A stretch of 15,364 bases of DNA from Longimicrobiales bacterium (GCA_022428035.1 JAKMDG010000374.1:1-15364); one strand, 5' to 3'. Positions 7,413 through 15,156 are shown, counted from the first letter of the stretch. Notes: generated by a model from the letters alone, not told the origin. Program-made: numbers and translations.

Positions 7413-8297
7413 ATGAACGACCATCAGTGCATCGATCTCGAACATCTCGAGCTCCAGGGGGCCATCGCGTGCTATCTCGTCGATGGGCCCGAACCCACGA
7501 TCATCGACCCGGGACCGACGACCACCCTGGATCGGCTCATGGACGAGCTGGCGACCCGCGGGATCGGTACCTCGGACCTGCGGCACGTGCTTCTCACGCA
7601 TATCCATCTGGATCACGCGGGGTCGGCTGGCTTCCTGCTGGATCACTTCCCCAAAGCGCGTGTGTTCGTTCACGAAGACGGGGCGTCACATATGGTGAAT
7701 CCCGAACGACTCGTCGCGAGCACACGGCGCACGTTCGGTGACCTGCATGATCGACTGTGGGGTGAGGTGAAGCCTGTGGATGCCAATCGACTCGATGTCT
7801 GGAGGTCCGCCGAAACGCGGGCGGTCGCGGGGCTGCGACCGATCTCCACTCCGGGTCATATCTCGCATCACCTGGCGTATCTCGACGAGACAGACGGGAC
7901 TTTGTTTTCCGGAGATTCGATGGGCATCGCGCTGGCGGGAGGGCCGCAGCATCCGCCTACCCCTCCGCCCGCAGTGAATCTCCCGGATTGGGGCCGTACT
8001 CTCGAAGAAATCGGAACGATCGGCCCCGAGCGATTCGGTGCCACACACTTTGGTCTGCATGAGGATGTCGAGCCACGACGGGTTCAGCTCGCCGAGCGGC
8101 TGCAGGCGCTGGAGGCGCGGGTGCGGGCGGCCATCAACGGGGGACGGGAGGAGGAGGACGCGGCGGCGTTCGAGCACGAAGTTCGAACCGAGCTCGCACC
8201 CTTCATGGGTGAAGATGGGGTGAATCGGTATTTCGACATGTTCCCGGCCGCGACGGATTGGGCGGGCGTGATGTTCTACGTAAAGAGAAATCCCTGA
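7413..8297 (+). CDS. MBL-fold metallo-hydrolase
   Basis: The 294-residue protein carries the metallo-beta-lactamase superfamily signature: LLTHIHLDHAG gives H63, H65, D67 and H68, followed by His149 in PGHISHHL, the bridging Asp168 in LFSGDS, and His212 in THFGLH. The N-terminal strand pair (YLVDGPEPTIIDPGP, about 21-35) precedes the metal motif as in glyoxalase II-like and lactonase-like members. These proteins bind two metal ions, usually zinc, and hydrolyse thioesters, lactones, phosphoesters or similar substrates; the real substrate cannot be assigned. After the core there is a helical C-terminal extension (about 220-294). The start has only a weak ribosome-binding site. The next gene begins only a few bases beyond this stop, so the two are probably one transcription unit. 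Confidence 0.9.
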   Translation: MNDHQCIDLEHLELQGAIACYLVDGPEPTIIDPGPTTTLDRLMDELATRGIGTSDLRHVLLTHIHLDHAGSAGFLLDHFPKARVFVHEDGASHMVNPERLVASTRRTFGDLHDRLWGEVKPVDANRLDVWRSAETRAVAGLRPISTPGHISHHLAYLDETDGTLFSGDSMGIALAGGPQHPPTPPPAVNLPDWGRTLEEIGTIGPERFGATHFGLHEDVEPRRVQLAERLQALEARVRAAINGGREEEDAAAFEHEVRTELAPFMGEDGVNRYFDMFPAATDWAGVMFYVKRNP

Positions 8298-8328
8298 AGG
8301 AATGGGTCTGATGGTTAGAGGAGTCTGG

Positions 8329-10404
8329 ATGCGCAGTGTCTTGATCGCGGCGGCGCTGATACTGGTACTCACGGTGAACGTGAGGGCCCAGGACGCAGAG
8401 CCTGTCATCGCGCGGGCGATCCCCGCGGCGGTGAACTATCCCCCGGAGTTCGAACGTGCGCTCGAGCGTGGATGGCGCAGCGAGGACGGAGGTCCAGGGC
8501 ACAGCTACTGGCAGAATTCGGCCAGCTACGACATCGAGGCACGCCTTGACCCGGAGACGTCGAAGCTCGAGGGGTCGGTGAGGATCCTCTACGCACATGA
8601 TGCCCCGGCCAATCTGAATGCCGTGCTTGTGCACCTCCATCAAAACATCCATAAGGAGGGTTCGCCGCGGTACGACTCCCAGGAGATCACAGGCGGCGTG
8701 ACCATCAACCGTCTGGCGGCGGATGGTGAGGAACTGGAAGAGCGGCCACCCGAGGACGGGCCAGGGTGGGAGATCGACGGCACTGTGATGCAGGTTCGCC
8801 CCACGATCCGGCTCGAGCCGGGCGACACACTCCAGCTCGACATCGATTGGGAAGTCACCCTTCCTCAGCGTGGTGCCGGACGCATGGGGCACTCCGACAA
8901 GGAGGTGTACTTCGTCGCGTACTGGTTCCCCAAGATGGGTGTCTTCGACAATCTGCGGGGGTGGAGCGCTCAGCCCTATATGGGGAACGCCGAGTTTTAC
9001 GACGACTTCGGTGACTACGACGTGTCGATCTCGGTGCCGACCGGATGGACGGTCATGGGTACGGGGGATCTTCAGAATCCGGAGGACGTCTTTTCGGCGA
9101 TCACTCTGGATCAGCTCGAGGCCGCAGCTACGTCAGACACCCTCGTCACGATAGCCGACGAGGCGTCGAGAGACGCGGGCACGGTTACCGCAGAGGGTAC
9201 GGACGGCTGGCTGACCTATGAGTTCTCGGCGGCCCGGGTGCGTGACTTCACCTGGACCTCCTCGAACGTCCAGCGTTGGGATGCCACGAGCGCGGAGGTC
9301 GTGAACCAGATCTGGCCGCAGGAGGAGGATTCCGCGGACGAGGAGGAAGAGGACGAGGAGGAAGACGGAGAGGATCGGGCGAACGAGGACGCTGGCCGTA
9401 GCGCGCTCGAACCCATTGTAGATGGGACGCGACGGGTCCTTATCCACTCATTCTGGCGAGAGGATGTGGCGCCCCTGTGGTCGGAGCAGTGGCTGTACGG
9501 CAAGCAGGCGATCGAATTCCACTCCGGGTACACCGGATACTCGTACCCCTGGTCTCACATGACCTCGGTAGAGGGTTTGGACATCATCGAGGGCGGGATG
9601 GAATCCCCGATGATGACCGTGATTGGTGCGTATCAGGATCAGGAGCCGAGCGACCTGTACAACGTGACAGCACACGAGATCGGCCACATGTGGATCCCGA
9701 TGATCGTCGGGACGGACGAGAAGCGGCACGCCTGGATGGACGAAGGCTCGACGACGTTCCTAGAGGACCAGAGCAAGATGGAGTACTGGCCCGGCGTGGA
9801 TCATCACCGAGTTGGGACGCGCAGCTATCTCCAGGTGGCTGTGGCGGAGCAGGAACAGACCCTCATGCGGCACGGCGATTATTACGAGCCGGGGCCTGGA
9901 TACGGCATCGCGTCCTACCCGAAGCCGGCGACCCTCCTGGTCGCCCTCCGCGAGGTCATGGGGGAGGAGGACTGGCTCGCGGCGTATCGTACCTTCATCG
10001 CCGAGTGGGCCTTCAAGCGTCCCAGCCCCTGGGATTTCTTCAACACCTTCGAGCGTTTCGCCGAAGAAGATCTCGACTGGTTCTGGACCTCTTTCTATTT
10101 CGAGACCTGGACGCTCGACCACGCCGTCGGTCGAGTCGCCCCAAAGCCCGCTGGCGGCGCCATCATCACGATTGAGGACCGCGGTAACGCCATCTATCCG
10201 GCTCGTGTCCGAATTCGCACCGCGAACGGGATGGACTTCGTCCACGATATTTCGGTGGAGCACTGGTTGGCCGGAAACGAACGCTACGAGATCGACGTCG
10301 CCGCGACCGCAGGATCGGTGACCCGGGTAGAGCTCGACCCAAGTGGTTATGCTCCCGATGCTGATCGCCAGAACAATTTCTGGCCTCGCGGGGGCGGGAG
10401 CTAA
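8329..10404 (+). CDS. Secreted M1-family metallopeptidase with an acidic insert
   Basis: This is a zinc aminopeptidase-like protein of the M1 (gluzincin) family. Three in-frame ATGs compete (8302, 8311, 8329). I favour 8329 because AGAGGAG (8317-8323) sits 5 nt upstream and the product then opens with a clean signal peptide (MRSVLIAAALILVLTVNVRA-Q), giving 691 residues. The ATG at 8311 with AAGGA 9 nt upstream is a good alternative. Numbering from 8302, the zinc site is H458-E-I-G-H462 followed by E481 after 18 residues (HAWMDEG), exactly the M1 spacing. GGMES (431-435) stands where GAMEN is usual, and Y539 in SYPKPATLL is the likely transition-state tyrosine. Residues about 341-362 are a run of mostly Glu/Asp interrupting the fold before the catalytic domain. 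It should act in the periplasm or outside the cell on peptides. It is coupled to the MBL gene upstream. Confidence 0.93.
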   Translation: MRSVLIAAALILVLTVNVRAQDAEPVIARAIPAAVNYPPEFERALERGWRSEDGGPGHSYWQNSASYDIEARLDPETSKLEGSVRILYAHDAPANLNAVLVHLHQNIHKEGSPRYDSQEITGGVTINRLAADGEELEERPPEDGPGWEIDGTVMQVRPTIRLEPGDTLQLDIDWEVTLPQRGAGRMGHSDKEVYFVAYWFPKMGVFDNLRGWSAQPYMGNAEFYDDFGDYDVSISVPTGWTVMGTGDLQNPEDVFSAITLDQLEAAATSDTLVTIADEASRDAGTVTAEGTDGWLTYEFSAARVRDFTWTSSNVQRWDATSAEVVNQIWPQEEDSADEEEEDEEEDGEDRANEDAGRSALEPIVDGTRRVLIHSFWREDVAPLWSEQWLYGKQAIEFHSGYTGYSYPWSHMTSVEGLDIIEGGMESPMMTVIGAYQDQEPSDLYNVTAHEIGHMWIPMIVGTDEKRHAWMDEGSTTFLEDQSKMEYWPGVDHHRVGTRSYLQVAVAEQEQTLMRHGDYYEPGPGYGIASYPKPATLLVALREVMGEEDWLAAYRTFIAEWAFKRPSPWDFFNTFERFAEEDLDWFWTSFYFETWTLDHAVGRVAPKPAGGAIITIEDRGNAIYPARVRIRTANGMDFVHDISVEHWLAGNERYEIDVAATAGSVTRVELDPSGYAPDADRQNNFWPRGGGS

Positions 10405-10429
10405 GCCAGGGGAGACACAGCGGGTACCG

Positions 10430-10461
10430 GCCCCGGCGCTTCGGCGCCGGGGCTTTTCTTT
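10430..10461 (+). terminator. Intrinsic terminator after the M1 peptidase gene
   Basis: A perfect 10-bp stem (GCCCCGGCGC, 10430-10439, with GCGCCGGGGC, 10444-10453) closes the extra-stable C(TTCG)G tetraloop and is followed by TTTTCTTT. It lies 25 bp after the stop codon. Read from the other strand there is no T-run after the stem, so it should act mainly on the forward transcript. Confidence 0.93.
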
Positions 10462-10487
10462 CAGGTCACGGTTCTGTGATGACTGGC

Positions 10488-10919
10488 CTACGCGCCTGTG
10501 TTGTCGCCTTCCTGCGCGGGTTCCATCGACTGCGCGAACCCTACCACTGTCCCACAAGGCGCTCGCACGAAGAGCTCGTCCATCCCGTAGAACGTCTGTC
10601 GCCGGGGCACGATGACTTCTGGCTCTGGCATGGACTTGATCAAGGACTCGAGGTCTTCCACCTCCACGAAGAGGGCTGACGTGGATGACTCCATCTCAGC
10701 CGGAAGCCCGGCCTGCGCCCCGGAAGCCCCGAGATCTGCCTCTACACTAGCCGTCGACTGGTACATGAGCATGAGGTTGCCGTGATTCAGCATGGCGAAC
10801 CCGATGTTGTTGTCGTGAGGGACAGTGGCTACGAGCTCGAAGCCCAGCTTCGTCCAGAAGGGCAGGCAGGGTTCGATTTCGTCTACCGTGATGAGTGGAG
10901 TGATCTGCTTGATCGTCAT
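10488..10919 (-). CDS. VOC superfamily (glyoxalase/bleomycin-resistance-like) protein
   Basis: The 143-residue protein has the two beta-alpha-beta-beta-beta halves of the vicinal oxygen chelate fold. The first half starts ITPLITVDEIEPCLPFWTKL with GFELV, and strand NLMLMYQS follows at about 48-55. The second half has ALFVEVEDLESLI at about 82-94 and ends in FYGMDELFVRAPCGTVVGFA (110-129). The Y-G-M-x-E motif is typical of the family, with E115 the likely metal ligand or its structural equivalent. The first-strand position that often holds a metal-binding His is not obviously a His here, so metal dependence is uncertain. The substrate cannot be assigned. The ATG has GAGGAG about 6 nt upstream on the minus strand. 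The gene lies 62 bp downstream of dnaE2 in the same direction and may be read through from it. Confidence 0.82.
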   Translation of the reverse strand: MTIKQITPLITVDEIEPCLPFWTKLGFELVATVPHDNNIGFAMLNHGNLMLMYQSTASVEADLGASGAQAGLPAEMESSTSALFVEVEDLESLIKSMPEPEVIVPRRQTFYGMDELFVRAPCGTVVGFAQSMEPAQEGDNTGA

Positions 10920-10981
10920 CGTCGGCTCCTCAGCCTCTTCAGTCGTGAATGGTGCAGTCTGGTTAGAGACAGATCCGTCGG

Positions 10982-13900
10982 CTACCCGAAGTTCTTGATG
11001 CCCGGCGGGCTCTGCCGCAGGGCGTTGAGGTACTGATACGGACTTGCCCCGGGCTCGTCCTTCTGGTCCCAGTATTCGAGTGGCTCGGGCAATGAGGTGT
11101 GAAGATCTGCGAGATCGGGTGAGTCCAGGCCAGGATCACCATACGATGGAGCCTCGGGGCCTGATGGTAGGCTATCTGGATCGGACGCGTCGTGAGCCAC
11201 GTGTTCGTAAGTCGCCGTGGTTCCGGCGAGCTCCTCGGCGGCCAGTGTCGGGGAGAGTCCACGACGTCGAACTGGGGTACCGGGGACTCGCAGCGCCTGG
11301 ATTTCATGCGCGATGATGTTGATGGTCGCACCGTCGATCTGGAGTTTTCCGCGCACCGCGAGAAACGGCTCCATGCGGACGGCAGCTCGATCCCTCTGAT
11401 AAATGTCAGGCTTCACAATTACGTTTATAGGACCGTGCTCATCCTCCATCATGACAAAGACATAGCCTTTTGCTGTGCCGGGGCGCTGTCGTGTTGTTAC
11501 GAGCCCTGCAACACGTACGGTGCTGCCGTTCTGGAGGTGGGGCAGCCGGTCCGAGGCCACGGTACCCTCGGGTAACGCATCCTGGAGAAGCGAGAGCGGA
11601 TGGAGGTCCGCAGAGAAGCGGAGCATCCGGTACTCAGCGATCATCTGGTCGTGCGTGTCGAGGTCCGCGAAGCGGAGATTGGCGTACGGATCGTCGAGGG
11701 CCAGTTCGGTCTGGGTATGATCTTCCCGGCCCCCAGTACGCGTCTTGTCTGCCTCCGGACCGAGCCAGAGGCCGGCCTGCCACAGAAGTTCGCGCCTCGT
11801 GAGGCCGAACGCTCCGAGTCCGCCTACCCAGATCAGATTCTCGATGGCTGGGCGCTTCAGGGCAGCCGGCGTACGACGCAGGAAGTCGAGTAGCGACCGG
11901 TATGGACCACCGGATTCCCGTTCTCTCACCACGCGTTCGGCGATGTCAGCGCCCCATCCCCGCACGAACCCAAGCCCGATCCGCAGGTCGTCGCCTTCGG
12001 CCGTGCTCTCGACCCGGCTGCAGTTGATATCGGGGAGGAGCGTCTTGATGCCGTTTCGGCGGGCGTCTCGACCCAGCGCGTCGAGCGAGTAGAAGCCCAT
12101 GGGCTGGTTGTTGAAGAGCCCGACATAGAACTCGACTGGGTAGTAGTGCCGTAGCCATGCGGACTGGTACGCCAGCAGGCCGAATGCCGCTGCATGGGAT
12201 TTCGGGAAGCCGAACTCCGAAAACGCGGTGACTTGGGCGAAGATCTCCCGCGCGATGGTCTCCTCGACCCCGTTGGCCTGGGCTCCGGTCCTGAACTCCT
12301 CCCAGTGGGCTGTGAGAGCTTCTCTGGAGCGCTTCCGGCTCATGGCACGCCGGAGAGACTCGGCCTGACCGTCCGTGAAGCCTGCGAGCGCCTGACAGAC
12401 TTTGAGGACCTGGTCCTGGAAAATGATCACCCCCAGCGTCTCACCGAGTGCGTCTTCGAGGAGTGGGTGGGCGTAGGGGATCTCGTATCCAGGTACGTCA
12501 CGCAGCATTTCTCGGCGCCGTACATACGGATTCACGGCTCCACCCACGATTGGTCCGGGCCGGACGATGGCGACCTGGACGGATAAATCGTCCAGATTTC
12601 GCGGTTTCGTTCGCCGCAGCATCTGGATCTGGGCTCGACTCTCGATCTGGAAGATCCCGACGGTATCTCCCAAGCCGATCCGGTCGTAGATGATCTCGTC
12701 GTCGAAGTTGATCCGGGACAGATCAGGGGCTTCCTCGTGCCGTTCCGCGATCAGGTCGATGCTTTCCTCGACCAGGGAGAGCATGCCGAGCGCAAGGAAG
12801 TCGATCTTGATGAATCCGGCGTCGTCACAGGAGTCCTTGTCCCACTGACACAAGAAGCGGCCTTCCCACGCCGCAGGCTCGACCGGAACGATCTCCACGA
12901 GCGGTCGGCTCGAGATGATCATGCCCCCGACGTGCTGCGAAATGTGACGGGGCAGGCCGGCGACGTCTTCGGCGAGATCCCCGAGCAGCTTCCACAGGTG
13001 CCCGTCGGCTCGATCCTTGAACTCGGGCAGTGATGCGATCTCGTCGGCCAACCCGGCTGCGGAGCGTCGCTCGGCAAGTTTGGAGAGCTTTTCGAGCTCC
13101 CCGAGTGGCAGGTCCAGTGCCTTGCCGATCTCGCGAACTGCAGACTTGAGACGATACGTCGGGAAGGTGCATACGAGACCCGTATGTTCATGTCCGTACT
13201 TCTCATACACGCGTAATATCAACTGCTCTCTGATGTCACGCGGGAAGTCCAGGTCGATGTCGGGCACGCTACGCAATGCTTCATTGAGGAAGCGCCCGAG
13301 GAAGAGATTGTTCTTGACCGGATCGATGTGGGAGAGGCCGATCAGGTAACAAATGATCGACGAGACGGACGAGCCACGGCCTCGACCAGGGGGAAGCCCT
13401 GAGAAGGCTCGGGGTGCCTCACCGCGTACGTCCCGGGCGACTTCGGTTGCCAGCTGCATGATATCGCGATAAACCAGGAAGAATCCGCCCAGACCGTGGA
13501 GATCTACCAGGCAGAGCTCCTGGTGCAGCCGGCCTTCGGCATCCCGTTCTTCAGTACTGCCCGGCTTGTACAGCTCGCTGATGCGCTGAAGACACATCGC
13601 AGCCAGTGATTCGATCGCTCCACCACGTGCCGATCCCTCGAAATCGGGGAATTCGTAGCCGAGATCCTGAGTTAGATCGAACTCGGAGCACCGTTCTGCG
13701 ATCAGAAGGGTGTTCGTGAGCGCCTCGGGGCGGCTCTGGAAGCGGTGACGCATCTCCCAGGGTTCCGCCAGGTGGAAGAGTCTGTTGGCTCTTCTGGCTC
13801 CGTGTGCGCCGTCCAGTGTGGCACGGTTACGGATGGAGACCAGTACGTCCTGAAGCCGATGACGCTCCGGCCGGTGATAGTGGACGTTGCCAGTGGCCAC

Positions 13901-14494
13901 GACTCCCAGCCCAAGACGGCCCGCCAGGCGGCCCAACCCCTTGTTGCGGGCGCTATCGCCGCGGACGCCGTTCTCCTGCAGCTCTACGAAGACGTTTCCA
14001 GGCCCGAAGGCACGTACAAGTCGATGTGTCAGCGCTTCGCCGTCTGCCACGGATGACGAAAGAGCGGCCGCAACCGGACTTTTCGGGCATCCGGTGAGCA
14101 GGATCAGTCCCTCGGGGCGCAGCAGTAGCGACTCGAGCGGCAGGCGGGGATCTCCACGCTCCGAATTCATGTGCGCCTCGGTCAGGAGGCGGCAGAGGTT
14201 GGCGTACCCGGTCTGCGTTTCCGCCAGGAGCGTGACGTGGTGGCCCGATTCGGGCTCCTCGACACCCGGAACGCACTCCTTCAGGGTGACTTCGGCACCC
14301 GTGATCGGCTGCAGGTTGGCCAGCTTGGCGGTCTGAGCGAACTCCATGGAGCCGTACAGCCCGTTGTGGTCGGTCAGCGCGAGAGCAGGGTAGCCAAGCT
14401 CCACCGCGCGCATCACGAGCTCTTCAGGATGTGAGGCACCATCGAGGAAGGAGAACCCTGAATGGCAGTGCAGTTCGATGTAGGGAATCGTCAC
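10982..14494 (-). CDS. dnaE2: Error-prone DNA polymerase III alpha subunit, DnaE2 type, GTG start
   Basis: The 1170-residue protein is a C-family polymerase of the DnaE2/ImuC branch, used for translesion synthesis. The N-terminal PHP domain begins YIELHCHSGFSFLDGASHPE and has the short DnaE2-style form. The catalytic palm aspartates are D412 and D414 in PDIDLDFP and D565 in FIKIDFLALG. The motif GRGRGSSVSSIICYLIGLSH with DP is at about 371-392, SRAQIQMLRRTKPRNLDDLS at about 619-638, a helix-hairpin-helix region at about 870-900, and an OB fold at about 990-1070. The last ~90 residues are acidic, proline-rich and probably disordered, ending in PPGIKNFG, which resembles the usual DnaE2 tail. 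This tail makes the protein somewhat longer than the roughly 1050-1100 residues I expect. The GTG start (14492-14494) has GGAG 6 nt upstream. The usual partners imuA and imuB are not in this window. Assignment to DnaE2 rather than replicative DnaE1 rests on the N-terminal motif and compact length. Confidence 0.93.
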   Translation of the reverse strand: MTIPYIELHCHSGFSFLDGASHPEELVMRAVELGYPALALTDHNGLYGSMEFAQTAKLANLQPITGAEVTLKECVPGVEEPESGHHVTLLAETQTGYANLCRLLTEAHMNSERGDPRLPLESLLLRPEGLILLTGCPKSPVAAALSSSVADGEALTHRLVRAFGPGNVFVELQENGVRGDSARNKGLGRLAGRLGLGVVATGNVHYHRPERHRLQDVLVSIRNRATLDGAHGARRANRLFHLAEPWEMRHRFQSRPEALTNTLLIAERCSEFDLTQDLGYEFPDFEGSARGGAIESLAAMCLQRISELYKPGSTEERDAEGRLHQELCLVDLHGLGGFFLVYRDIMQLATEVARDVRGEAPRAFSGLPPGRGRGSSVSSIICYLIGLSHIDPVKNNLFLGRFLNEALRSVPDIDLDFPRDIREQLILRVYEKYGHEHTGLVCTFPTYRLKSAVREIGKALDLPLGELEKLSKLAERRSAAGLADEIASLPEFKDRADGHLWKLLGDLAEDVAGLPRHISQHVGGMIISSRPLVEIVPVEPAAWEGRFLCQWDKDSCDDAGFIKIDFLALGMLSLVEESIDLIAERHEEAPDLSRINFDDEIIYDRIGLGDTVGIFQIESRAQIQMLRRTKPRNLDDLSVQVAIVRPGPIVGGAVNPYVRRREMLRDVPGYEIPYAHPLLEDALGETLGVIIFQDQVLKVCQALAGFTDGQAESLRRAMSRKRSREALTAHWEEFRTGAQANGVEETIAREIFAQVTAFSEFGFPKSHAAAFGLLAYQSAWLRHYYPVEFYVGLFNNQPMGFYSLDALGRDARRNGIKTLLPDINCSRVESTAEGDDLRIGLGFVRGWGADIAERVVRERESGGPYRSLLDFLRRTPAALKRPAIENLIWVGGLGAFGLTRRELLWQAGLWLGPEADKTRTGGREDHTQTELALDDPYANLRFADLDTHDQMIAEYRMLRFSADLHPLSLLQDALPEGTVASDRLPHLQNGSTVRVAGLVTTRQRPGTAKGYVFVMMEDEHGPINVIVKPDIYQRDRAAVRMEPFLAVRGKLQIDGATINIIAHEIQALRVPGTPVRRRGLSPTLAAEELAGTTATYEHVAHDASDPDSLPSGPEAPSYGDPGLDSPDLADLHTSLPEPLEYWDQKDEPGASPYQYLNALRQSPPGIKNFG

Positions 14495-14550
14495 TGGCGC
14501 TCCGCGTCACACGTCCTCTCCCGAGCCATTCGCTGCCGAATCAGCTCCCT

Positions 14551-14566
14551 CGTTCCGTGAGGAACG
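14551..14566. promoter_or_regulatory. Candidate operator: perfect inverted repeat upstream of dnaE2
   Basis: CGTTCC-GTGA-GGAACG is a 6-bp perfect inverted repeat with a 4-bp spacer, 56 bp upstream of the dnaE2 GTG. dnaE2 genes are commonly under LexA control, and several phyla use LexA sites built from GTTC/GAAC half-sites. Here GTTC and GAAC are 6 bp apart, which does not match the spacings I remember (4 bp), so this is a candidate only. Confidence 0.4.
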
Positions 14567-14582
14567 CGAAAACCGAAAATAG

Positions 14583-14624
14583 ACCGAAGGTCGGTGGGTT
14601 GCAACCAAGAAACAGGTTCCTTGG
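14583..14624. repeat. Cluster of palindromes in the dnaE2-osmC divergent region
   Basis: Three dyads lie in 42 bp: ACCGA-AGG-TCGGT (14583-14595), the perfect 10-bp palindrome GGTTGCAACC (14597-14606), and CCAAG-a-AAC-AG-GTT-c-CTTGG (14605-14624, one mismatch in 9-bp arms). They occupy the middle of the 200-bp region between the divergent dnaE2 and OsmC genes and are good candidates for regulator binding sites acting on one or both genes. No -10/-35 pair was clear enough to report. Confidence 0.4.
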
Positions 14625-14694
14625 CGGGATGTCGGGTTGCCGGCGGGCGCTGATGACGTCACAATGGCGCTCTACCTCACACCCAAGGAAGCCG

Positions 14695-15156
14695 ATGAGC
14701 GACGCCGTCTACACGGCCGACATCCGGATCGACCGGATCAAGGGCCCGTACCGCCACGCCTGGCTACCAGCTCATGAGGGCCCCGTCGAGTTCGGGGTTC
14801 ATGGGGCTATCAAGGAGCACTACGGCGCTGACCCTGATCGTGAGATCACGACGACCCTCGATTACGTCATGGCGTCCACAGGTGGCTGACTGACGGGAAC
14901 CTTGGGAGGCGCGCTGGAGGCGCGCGGGATCAGTGCAGGTGAGGGTGAGCTCAGTGCAGACGTTCGCGGTGAGGTGGGTAAGGACGACGGTGTTCTCGTC
15001 ATCCGCCGCATCCACGTCACCTACCGGCTCAAGGCGGGGGAGGAGCAACGCGAAACTGTCGAGCGGGTGCACGGAATGCACGCGGATCGATGTCCGGTCT
15101 ACAAGACCCTGAAGAGCGCGATCGACATCACGACCGAGGTCGTGCTCGAAGGTTAG
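14695..15156 (+). CDS. OsmC-family peroxiredoxin, putative selenoprotein (in-frame TGA at 14887-14889 read as Sec65)
   Basis: Read with TGA as selenocysteine, this gives a 153-residue OsmC-like protein, the normal family size. The N-terminal half (YTADIRIDRIKGPYRHAW, VEFGVHGAIKEHYGADP, TTTLDYVMASTGG) leads directly to codon 65, TGA, followed in the same frame by LTGTLGGALEARGI, the conserved GVLVIRRIHVTYRLKA strand and ERVHGMHADRCPVYK. OsmC/Ohr enzymes reduce organic and hydrogen peroxides using a peroxidatic Cys in the G-G-C-L-T-type motif and a second Cys later in the chain. Here the TGA replaces exactly that first Cys, while the second (C133) is kept. The ATG at 14695 has AAGGA (14685-14689) 5 nt upstream. 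A GC-rich hairpin follows the TGA at SECIS-like distance. The alternatives are a nonsense mutation or sequencing error in a Cys codon (TGC/TGT), or a restart at TTG 14902, which would produce half a domain. The OsmC assignment is firm; recoding is well supported but unproven. Confidence 0.85.
14887..14933 (+). promoter_or_regulatory. UGA codon and candidate bacterial SECIS hairpin
   Basis: Starting at the recoded TGA (14887-14889), the RNA can form an apical stem GCGCGC (14909-14914) / GCGCGC (14920-14925) with a 5-nt loop UGGAG. An outer helix can form between CTGA (14890-14893, or alternatively 14886-14889 including the UGA itself) and TCAG (14930-14933). The loop begins 25 nt after the UGA and has G as its second base, matching the general rule for bacterial SECIS elements: a small apical loop about 16-37 nt downstream with a G in the first two positions. 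The same bases encode the conserved G-A-L-E-A-R, so part of this hairpin could be coincidental. Confidence 0.6.

Noticed and set aside
14431..14889. A longer start for the OsmC frame, beginning inside the dnaE2 gene region
   Set aside because: The upstream residues show no OsmC-like pattern and the ATG at 14695 has a good ribosome-binding site (AAGGA) and the expected family N-terminus.
14887..14889. Frameshift as the cause of the split OsmC gene
   Set aside because: Both halves are in the same frame, so no insertion or deletion is needed; only the single TGA separates them.
14902..15156. A separate small gene starting at TTG 14902
   Set aside because: It lacks a ribosome-binding site and would encode only the second half of an OsmC domain; it is in the same frame as the upstream half and is better explained by reading through the TGA.
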